Shown here one piece after another: positions 1 through 10,000 of a stretch of DNA of 64,000 nt. This stretch comes from Megascapheus bottae (lineage: Eukaryota > Chordata > Mammalia > Rodentia > Geomyidae), in contig JANJXV010000190.1 in the NCBI GenBank assembly GCA_024803745.1, positions 997,501 through 1,061,500 on the forward strand, read 5' to 3'. A model generated the notes under the pieces. That model was given only the letters and a program-made list of their open reading frames with translations. It ran no database searches and was not told where the DNA came from. Numbering within the stretch: position 1 is the stretch's first letter; every line of letters begins with the position of its first letter. A program made the translations under genes and the position numbers.

Positions 1-627
1 GTGGCCACCATCTTCCCTGGCCTGTGTCCTCTGGGGAGTGAGGGTCAGGTTGCCTGTCTTGGGTGTGATGATGTGGCTTCTATGGAAGGGAGTCGATGAA
101 AGGAAGCCCCCTGCCCAGGCAGGCCCCCAACAGAAGAGGCCACGTTCCCCTCCTGGGACCCCTTCCTCAGCCATGGTGACAATGGGCTCTTGACTGGGCC
201 CTCTGGGGCCTTGGTTCAGAGACTAGACCAGATGGCCGGGAGCATGGCCGCGTGGTAGAGTGCTCACCTAGCACACACGAAGACCCGGGTTCGATCCCTC
301 GGTACCACATACATAGAGAAAGCCGGAAGTGGTGCTGAGGCTCAGGTGGTGGAGCTCTAGCCTTGAGAAAGTCCAAGGACAGTGCTCAGGCCCTGAGCTC
401 AAGCCCAGGACTGGCAAAATATAAAAAAGGAAAAAAGAAGAAAAAGACAGTGGACCACAGGGCTGGTTAGGGGGTCTCAAGCCCCTCTCCGTGGGCAGAG
501 CCCCCAGACCCGCCACAGCTAGGCGGCTTGGGCGTGACTGTGGTGCCACTGCTGTGGGGGGAGCGGTCGGTGCCGGCTGGGGCGCAGGGGCCCTGCTCAG
601 GCGGCGTGCGCTGTCCTGTGTGTGCAG
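1..627 (+). other. RIMBP2 intron, 3' end
   Basis: No exon found. It contains the dimeric SINE at 238-430 and ends with the acceptor before 628. The preceding RIMBP2 exon lies outside the window. Confidence 0.7.
238..430 (+). mobile_element. Dimeric tRNA-derived (ID-type) SINE
   Basis: Two tRNA-like halves in tandem. The first has A box gtggtagagtgctcacctag and B box gggttcgatccc. The second starts near aagtggtgctgaggctcagg and ends aggactggcaaaa with an A-rich tail. It lies in a RIMBP2 intron. Confidence 0.85.
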
Positions 628-1077
628 GTGGCTGAGGTCATCTTCCCGACAGCCGACGGCGCTGCAGTGGAGGTCCTGAGGCTGCGGAGCCTGGAGGCCG
701 GCGCGGTGACCGTGCGCACACTCTCGGCACAGGGCGAGTCTGTGGACTCCACGCCGGCCGCCATCCCCCCTGGCCTCCTGCTGCCTCCCGCCCCCCACCC
801 CGGGACGGTTCCCCCACCCAAGCCGCCCGCCCTCGCCCCGGACGCCAAAGACGAACACCTGGGGCCCCACGCCAAGGCCGACACGTCCTGGGAGCAGAGC
901 CGGGCGCCCGTCCCGCCGCACAGGCACCTGCTGGAGCCGCCGGGACCGCAGGGCCCCGGGAGGAGGTCGCCCTCGCCCAGCCGGGTGCTCCCACAGCCGC
1001 AGGGAGCGCCCGTGTCCTCCACCGAGGCCAAGGCCATGGCCCGCGAGGCTGCTCAGAGGATGGCTGACAGCTGCCGG
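628..1077 (+). CDS. RIMBP2: RIMBP2 coding exon: end of FN3 domain and proline-rich linker
   Basis: Acceptor tgtgcag precedes 628 and donor gtgagc follows 1077; 450 nt, phase 0 at both ends. It encodes [11 protein letters not shown], the last beta strands of a fibronectin III domain ([12 protein letters not shown]), then a Pro-rich linker ending near [12 protein letters not shown]. The exon is strongly GC-rich. The linker diverges much more from remembered human RIMBP2 than the FN3 part does. Confidence 0.93.
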
Positions 1078-4000
1078 GTGAGCTGTTGTCCTGCCTCTGC
1101 CCTGAGCTCCCGAGAGAGCTCCCCCCACACACGCGTGTGCACACGCACACACGCACGCACATGTGCACAATGCATGCAGTCCCAACAACACGCAGATGCG
1201 TGTGCAGACCTGCCCACACCGGCACACACAGACCGCTTGCCTTGTCCACTCGAGGACCCTTCTGCACCCTCCCCGGGACGGCGCAGGGCGGTTTGTGCCA
1301 ACGCCGCGTGCTGCCGCTTCCCGTCCTCCGCGCTGGGGCCCAGCAGACCCCGGGGCCCAGGGCGTCTCCTCCGGGCTCTCCCGGCTTACCACATCCCCTT
1401 CTCTTCCCAAGTTAGAGAAAAGGAGCCTCTTCCTGGACCGGGAGGACGCCATGCAGGACGCCAACTCAGACGAGGAGGAGGGCGACGTGTCCCCCGAGCC
1501 CAGGCGGAGGGGAACCTCGGTGGATGACTTCCTGAAGGGGTCAGAGCTCGGCAAGCCGGTGAGCAGGGCGCTGGGCTGCCACGGCGCACGGCTGCGGGTG
1601 GAGACCCTGCGCTGGGCTCTGTGCTGCCCGGAACCTCAGGGTGGGGACGCCCGGGCTCCCCCTCCTCTGCCCATGCTCATCCTCAGTGCTCCCCACGAGG
1701 CCCCCTGCGAGCGGGCACAGGAGGAAGGCCAGAGCCCGTGGAGGAGCTGCGGGCTGAGGGCCTCCCGTCCGCGCACCATTCTCCACAGCCCCCCTGCTGC
1801 CATGGCGACGAGTACCATACGGAGAGCAGCCGGGGCTCCGACCTCTCGGACATCATGGAGGAGGACGAGGAGGAGCTGTACTCGGAGATGCAGCCGGAGG
1901 ACGGTGGCCGGCGGCGGCCGAGCGGCACTTCCCACAACGCCCTCAAAGTGAGTTCTCCACCGTGCCTGCCGCGGGGCCTCTGCAGCGTCTGCCCCCTCTC
2001 CTGGGCTGGGGGGCGGGAGGCAGCTGTCGCCTCTGCAGAAAGGTCTGGGTGCCAGAGCCTTGGGTGCACTGGCCTTGGCCCTCCGGGGGGCCTGCACAGC
2101 CGCAGGGGTCAAACGTGGAGGAATAACTCTAGCCCGGCGCAGGGCTGGGCTCAGCCGCCGGCAGCGCAGGCTGAGGGCTGCAGGGTGGGCAAGGCAGGGC
2201 TGGGGCAGTAACAGATCCACACAATCCAGGGGTCTGGCATGCAGGGTGGGCAGGGGCCAAGCAGACACGGCTGGGAAAGGCTGGGCTCAGCAGAATGGGA
2301 GCCCCACCTGTCTGCCCCGCCGGGTGACCCGTTCAACTGGAGACTAACCCCATGTCCCTGGTCAGACGGCCCGGCCGCATCCCAAGGCAGGCCAGGCTTC
2401 AGGAAGGGCGTGGAGCCTCTCTGGGCAGCTTGGGACGCAGACAGACCCACCAAGGGTCAGGCAGCGGTTGAGGCCGTGGGGAGTTTTGAGGGTGACGACG
2501 CCCTGGGGAGGATGACCGCAGTCGGGACCAGGGCGCTGGATGCTCTGCTCACATGGCCGTGCATCCAGAATGGCAGGCCGGGGGCCGAGCGCGGCAGGGC
2601 AGGTCCCACAGCCGAGGCCACCGGGGGGACCTCAGGGAACTCCTACCACAAAGAACCTTCCAGATCCTTGTACAGTCCTGCATGGCTGCAGCCCACACTG
2701 CCCCGAGGCCTGGCCCACCTCCCAGGCCCACAGACTGGAGGGCTGAGAGAGAAGCCCGGCCCAGCCCACCCCTCACTTCCGAGGAGGCCGGGTGGACGCC
2801 TGCATGCTGCACAGCCGCAGCAGACACGGGCGTGGAGGGGTCTTACATTGTCAGGAAACCGAGGTTTCACAGACGGGTGTGGTTTTCCGGACACTTTCAG
2901 TTTGGATGCCGTGTGGCGTGGAGATGGGCCAGCCCAGCTTGCCCTTCCACACAGGCTGTGATGCCGCCCCCAGAGGCCCCCGGCTTGTCCTGGGCACCTG
3001 GCTGGTTCATCCGCCCCACATCCACACCCGGCCTGCTCGGGCTCTGCGGGCCTCCTCACCCCGATGCTGGCCAGAGCACAGAGTTAATAGCCCAGAATGA
3101 GGTGCGGTGGAGGAGACATGTGCAGTCGGCAGAGACCACACACCTCTGTCTCTGACGGGGGTCAGGCCCACGCGCGTGCTGGAGGCCCATCTGGTCAGGC
3201 ACACGGGCCGGCGCCAAACCTTCCGAGGGGCACCACCGGGGCACGGGGAGGAAGCAGGGGCCAGGCGTCTTCCCAGCTCAGGTTGTGTGGCTGGGAGTGG
3301 TATGGGGGAAAGACTGGCCAAGTGGGAAGGCGTGATGACAGGGTGCTGTCCCGAGGGGACACAAAGGCGGTGTTGAGTGCCAAGTCCTCCAGACCCTCCT
3401 CACACCAGGGACGCCCAGTCCTCCAGACACATCACCCGGTGGTGGTCCAGTCTCCAGGGCTGACTTCACGCCGTGATTGTGCAGTCAAGTGGGCTCACTT
3501 CACCCCAGTGAGCGGCGAGTGGTGCCAGGCACCGTCACCTCCAGTGCTGTCCATCTTGGGGTCTGTCCCGGCACTGGGCTGGCAGTGGGCACAGATGTCT
3601 CCACAGGGAGCAGGGCCAGTGCACTGGCCGGGTACAGCCGGGGCCACCCTGCCCTGCCCCACCTCCCATGCCTAGGCCGCTCCTGTCCTCTCCGTCCACC
3701 CGCATGGCGCCTGTTCTAATGCCCCGCTGGCTGTCCACGTGCTGTCCCTGCCTCCTCTAGGTGCCACCGTGTGACCCTGTGCTCCATCCCAGCCCCTGGC
3801 CCCCCCTGGGCCGCGGGCCGCGCGGGACTAATTCTGTGTGTGTTTTCTCTCCCTCCTCGTTTGCCCGCCCGCCCCTGTCTGGTGGCACACTGCTCCCACG
3901 CCCCTGCCCCTAAGGAATGCTCCACATCCAGGAGCCTGGAGGGCGCTTTCCCCCCGCACCCCCACCGCAGTAAGAGACTGTTCAGTATCCCCGAGGTAGC

Positions 4001-7000
4001 AGAGGAGGACGTGCAGCACGCCGAGCCGCTGCTTAGGCAGGCTGGGGGCGCCTCCCGAGCCGGGGCCCCACGGGGCTCCTGGGTGCCGGCTGAGCACAGG
4101 GGCCAGGGGCCAGCCCACACGGACGACCTCCTGGAAGACAGAGGCTGCCGGTTCAGCCGCTCAGCCAGCAGGAGCCCGGACAGTGGTCTGGACTGTGGCA
4201 GCGAGGAAGACGAGTCACGGTTTAGTTTCAGGAGCGCCGTGGCCAAGTGCAGCCCAGGCCTCGGTCACTGTTCCTGTCAGCGCAGCCTGCGGCCTGCGCT
4301 GGCCCGGCGGCGGACGCTGACCCGGCAGAGCAGCGTTGAAGAGGATCTGGGGGACCAGGTGGGCCCCAGTGATGTCATCAGAAGCGATGACACCCCGTGC
4401 AGCCCGGAGAGGCCCTTGTCCAGGAGGTGTGGCTGGGACGAGGTGACCGGCCATGAAGATTTTCGGGGTGTCTGGAGGAAAAGCCCAGCCACGCCCGACA
4501 GTGTGGCTGCTGACCACCCCGCCCGGCCTCCTCCCAGAGCTGCAGACGGCCCGTGGGTGTGTGACGTCGGCTTCCTCTCTCTCCACCCACGCTTGCCAGA
4601 CCACTCCGTCCCCATCCTCCCCGTTCCCGTCGGCTCTGGCTCGGGAGGCTCTCCCTGGGGTCACCCGGCCACTGCCTGTGGCTCCCTGCACTTTTGATTT
4701 CTTAAACCCTTTGCTTCTCAATCGCTTGACTGTGCCAGAGATTGCTTTCCTTTGCTTTAGAGAAATAGCCCCCTCCCCTCCACAGATCAGTACTGGTTAC
4801 TTATGGCTGCTAAAATTCAAGGGCAACTGAATCTAAGTTTTAATTAAGGGTTAGCTGAACTGTGATCTCCCAAAAGTTTGGCACTATGAAAATTGTCCAC
4901 CATGGAGGAATCGTTGATTTTCATGGCTGATGGATTGTTGGAGCTCTCTCTGTGTCTGTCTTTCTGTCACCCCCTCCCCATTGTTTTGAGACTTTTAGTT
5001 ATTTTTTTAGCCTTCAATCATGAGTTTTTAAAAGATAGAGACCCTTTGTTAAAGGAGCTGATCATTTCTAAGACTTTTTTTTGCTGTACCCCGTTTCTGG
5101 AGTGCGTGTCCTGTCGTTAGCTGTGGCCCCTTCTCATTGGTGCCCCACGAGGGGGCCCACGCAGGTCTCCATTCATCTCTCCGTTGTGTTTTCTTCAGAG
5201 TGTTCGTCTCGCTTCACTGGGCAGTGAGCAGCATCATGGCGCCAGGCCTCCCCGGAGCCGGCCGTGCGCCACCGCCTGCTGCCGTCCCCTCCCCACCTGT
5301 CCCAACCTTTAGGCCGTTGAGAGGTGGGGGTGTCCAGAAAGGGCACCTCCTGGGCCTGGGCCTTCCACGAGTGCCAGCGCACGGCCGTGAGCGTGTGGGG
5401 GAGTGTCCCTCCCTTGAGTTTTCGGGGCCCTCGTGTACAATTCTGGTCCACGCTGGAGGGGGGCACCACGGTGGCCTCTCGTGGTTTGATGGCTGGGGCG
5501 GGGTGTGCAGAGCCTGGCGAGGACAGGCATTTGTGTGTGCCCAGGCGCCCTGAGCTGGAAGCAGACGCACTGCACCCTGTGACCAAGCGCGGTGCAGCAA
5601 CACCAATGCGTTTTTGCCCCCATCCCCCACAGCTCGCCAGAGCGGCGCTGGTGTAGAACACGTCCCCCCCCAGCCCCGTCTTTCCCTCCCAGGCCATTCA
5701 GCTAACCTTGCAGTTAAAAGCTACGTTTAGTTGCCTTTCAAGCTTCTGCTTCCGGTCTGGATTGATTTGGCTGACTTGTTCTTTCTCCTCTCGACGCCAA
5801 GGCGAGACTTACCACGGCGCTGCTCTGTCTCTAGATTTTAGGAAGCACGGCGCTGGCGGGACGGGCAGAGCGAACGGAGCACGCGGGGCGGAGGGCCTCC
5901 CGCAGCGGCCCCGGCCCCCACAGGCCCCGGCTGGCAACCGCCCCGCCTCTCGGTGAGTGGCCTGCTGGGTCTCACGCGTTCTGTCTGTCAGAGCATGCAG
6001 CTGCTTAGTCTTCAGTCTACACACACGCACGCACACACGCGCGTGCACGCACGCACACACGCACACACATACACACACACACGCACACATGCACACACAC
6101 GGACACACACCCATATACACACTCACATGCACTCACATGCACACACACGCACACACACACACACACACACAGGAGTAGCGCTTTCAAGTAAGTAAAGAAA
6201 ACTCTGAGTTACTTACGGCAACAGTAAGGTCAGAAGAGGGTATGGAGAGAACAAACCCTATTTGTTTGGATGTTTTTTGAACACTGCTGGCGCTGTGGTC
6301 ATGAAAATCCACTCTCCAGTGTCCCACAGGGGACTGTGTCACCAGCTCTCTAGGGCCCCCGCCTGAGTGGAGGCAAAAGCTGGAGGGGTGGTACTGGATG
6401 GGGAGCTGTCCACATGCCTGACGTGCATTGTCAGTGGGTGACATGTCATGCAAACGCTGGTGGCAGGGGGGTTCTCTAGGGGGAGCACCTCATCCTCCCT
6501 CCACCGCCCCTCGTCCTCCCCCACCTCCCCTCGCCCTCCCCCTACCTCCCCTCGTCCTCCCTCCACCTCCCCTCACCCTCCCCCCCTCGCACTCCCCCCC
6601 TCCGCTCATCCACCCTCCACCTCCCCTCATCCTCCCTCCACTGCCCCAGTGCTGCTGGACTTCCAGCCCCGCCCTTTGCTTCACGGCTGCTGCCCTGAGG
6701 CTCCGTTCTTCGGGGATGGCTCCCGGGACTGCCACTGGTCGCTGTGCTCCATGGATGCTGGAGTGTGGCTGCAGGTCAGGACAAGTTTGAGGCTCTGAGC
6801 CACGTGTGTGAAATCACAGCTCCAGGAAGTGTCCTGACCAGGACAGCAGGGCCCGGGCGTCAGCCTGAAGTAGCCAACATGCATGAGAACACAACACACA
6901 CATGACACACACATCCACTTCCCCACCACTCCCATACTGCATGTGCACGCCACACACCACATGACACACACAAGCACACTCCCACATTTCACACGCATGC

Positions 7001-10000
7001 CTAAAAATGAGACATTCATCGTCTACACAGCGCAGGGGCCCAAGGCGGCAGGGGGCCATGAACAGACACAGCCTGACCACACCGCCATGGCCCAGCCACG
7101 CCCTGGGCCCCTCACTCACAGCCAGGATCTCCAAGCTTGCGCTTCCATTCAGGCCCTCGGGGCTGCTCTGGGGGGGGGGGGTTGGGCTGCCAGGTCCCAG
7201 GCCCTGGCCCTGGCACGCCGTCCTAGGAGCATGGCGTGAGGAGCTATGGGAGCTGGCGGGTCCCAAGCCTCCCTCGTGAGTGCGGTGAGGAGCAGCCGGG
7301 CTCTGCCCTTGTGGAAGTTCTCTTGGCTGGGGGGGGGGTCATGCAGGAGGCACCAGAGTGCCGTGGCGTGGAGATGAGACCCTCGGAAGAGGTGACTGCA
7401 GCACAGTCCCCTGGGACTGAGAACTGAAGGTGTCCTGGAGTGAAGGCTCCGGAGCCCTGTGGAGTGGCCACACGTGCGTGCTCGCCACAGGCGGCTTTGC
7501 ACGCCCCAAGGTCAAGGCACAGAGGTCCCAGATCCCGGCCCCTGTGTGCACAAATTGTCACCAGCACTGCCATACTCTGCATTTGCGTTGACCCTCACTG
7601 TGGCCCACGGTTCTGGAAGAAGTTGGAAGAAAGGACTCTCTAGGCCTCCCCCGAGAGGATCAAACACGGACCGAAACACCAGCACGTGCGCATGACCGAG
7701 GCACTCAGAAGGCCCCTCACCATGGAAGCAAATCACTGCATTTGACGAGCAGGGCTTCCAAGCGCGTCTGTGTACGTATCGGCTGGCTTATGTATTTGTG
7801 CCAGCAAGTGGGGCTTGAACCGGGGCTCGGCCTTTTCGCTGAAGAAGCTCTACCACATGAGCCACGTTCCTTCTTGTAGCTTTTTGCCGATGTTGGAAAT
7901 AGGAGTTGCTCGGGAGTCTGTCTGCCCAGCTGGCTTCAAACTGGAACCTCAGACTTCCACCTCCTGTGTAGCTAGGAGGGTAGGTTTGACCCGCCAGCGC
8001 CAGGCTCACCTGTGCTGCCTGCTGAGGGCCAGGCTGTCCCCAGCCTTCCTGCCCTGCCCCAGGCATTGCGAAGACATTACCCACAGCCCCCGGCTGCTGC
8101 CAGTCCGCCTTTCTTCTCCCTCCCCCTCCACGCATGCGGCCCACACCAATGATGAGCAGAAACCCCGGGGAAACACCCATCGCTGCGCTGACCCCGTGCA
8201 GACTGCCTTCCTGGTCATGATGCCTTAAAAACCACGAGGAACCCCCCCCCCCCCGCATGGACATGGAGTGGGGGCTCCGGTGGCTGGAGGCACACCGGAG
8301 GACCGGTGCAGGTTCTGTGAGACACGACGTGTCCCGTCCAGAGCCTCGAGCACCTGCTTCCACCACCTGCCGCAGGGAGGGCGCCCACACCCATCCTCCA
8401 GATTGGCCTGCGTGCTGGCATTTCAAGAGGGATCCTTTTTGGCAGCCGGGTGGCAGGCAGCCCTGAAGCCACGCGGAAGCTGTGTGGTCCACTGACAGCA
8501 GAGCTCAGCAAGCTGGGACCGGGAAGACTCAGTGTGCGCTGGGCGTCGACGTGCCTGGGCCGTGCACTCTGTGGAGCGAGGGTGGCTGCTGTGGAGGGCG
8601 TTGCGTGGGTGTGTGCAGGCACACACGTGTGTGTGCGTGTGCAGGTCACATCCTGACCCCCGCAGGCCCTGCAAACCTGGCTGGTTCTCCCGAGCAGCCA
8701 CTAAGAGGGAAGCTGCCCCCGCCCCCGTTTCCCGGGCTCCGGGCAGCTCGGCCTGGCTCTGATGAGGTCTCACTTGGAGATGGTTGTCTGCTTCTGGGAG
8801 TCACTGAGGACTCAGATCTCTCTCCTCCTCCGCAGTCGACCAACAAGAACCAGATGCAAGGCGAGGCCCAGGCCTGCGCTTCCGCCCTTGGCACCGTGGC
8901 CCGGCCCCCAGGAGCCTGCGCCGGGGTCTCTGGGGGTCATCTGGCCTCTCCACTTTGTCCCCAGATGCGTGTCCCCCGCGAGACCACCTCTCTCCAGACT
9001 TCTCCGAGGAGTCGGAAACCGACCCGGGCGCCGAGGAGCTCCCGGCCCGCATCTTCGTGGCTCTGTTTGACTACGACCCACTTACCATGTCCCCAAACCC
9101 GGACGCGGCAGAGCAGGAGCTGCCTTTCAAGGAAGGGCAGGTCATCAAGGTGGGCTGCCGGGGGCTGGGCGCCACCGAGCGCAGGGTGGGTTCGCGGGGG
9201 GGGGGGGGCAGGTCCAGGCTGCGGCCCCAGCACCCACAGACTCGTCCTGCAGGCTTGGGCGCAGCCCGCCTGCCGTGCTCCAGGCCCGAGGCCTGCGGGG
9301 CTGAGTGATGAGGAGCAGCCGGCCACAGTGCCCGCTTCCCCGTGGCTGCAGGTGTACGGGGATAAAGATGCCGACGGCTTCTACCGGGGGGAGACGTGCG
9401 CCCGTCTCGGCCTCATCCCTTGTAACATGGTGTCTGAGATCCAGACCGCCGACGAGGAGATGATGGAGCAGCTGCTGAGACAAGGTTTCCTCCCCCTGAA
9501 CACACCCGTGGAGAAAGTCGGTGAGCGCCTCGGGAGCGGCCACTGTGCCGCTGTGTCCTTCCTGGCACGCTCTGCGGGGTTTGCACCCGGCTCTCAGGGA
9601 GACGCGGGCGGCGCTAACTCCAGGCCGGGGTCCTCTTCCTTTCACAGAAAGAAGCAGACGAGGTGGCCGGCTGCACTCATCGCCCACACGACGAATGGTG
9701 GCTCTGTACGACTACGACCCCAGAGAAAGCTCTCCAAACGTGGACGTGGAGGTACCCGCCAGGCCACGTGGCTCAGTGGCCGATGCAGCAGTCTGTGGCC
9801 ATGCTGACCACGGCTGTAGAGATGGCAAACACGAGAGATGGTCAGCCCCCACCCCACCCCAGCCACAGTGACACCTGTCCCTTGTCATTCTCACAAGTCC
9901 AGATGGTGCCGAGCGCTGTGGCAGAGGAGTGTCTGTCTCCAGCCTGTACAGGGCTCTGACATCTGCTGGGGGTCTGGGATGGGGGCGCTGATGCCCTGAC

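Larger units (their letters stand above)
5953..8964 (+). other. RIMBP2 intron before SH3-2
   Basis: Contains the (CA)n tract, the pyrimidine minisatellite, CA-rich sequence at about 6.89-7.0 kb, and an old reverse SINE. No further exon recognised. Confidence 0.6.

Noticed and set aside
268..1554. Minus-strand open frame of 428 codons
   Set aside because: Shadow of GC-rich RIMBP2 exon and intron sequence on the other strand; no recognisable protein and it crosses true plus-strand splice sites.
4359..4697. RIMBP2 optional exon extending to a stop near 4697 as an alternative C-terminus
   Set aside because: The composition shifts to low-complexity Pro/Ser after about 4480, and a good donor exists at 4358. 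Not excluded, but less likely than splicing on.
5953..6195. His/Thr-rich frames over the CA repeats (also at 17.7-18.4 kb)
   Set aside because: Translation of (CA)n; not coding.
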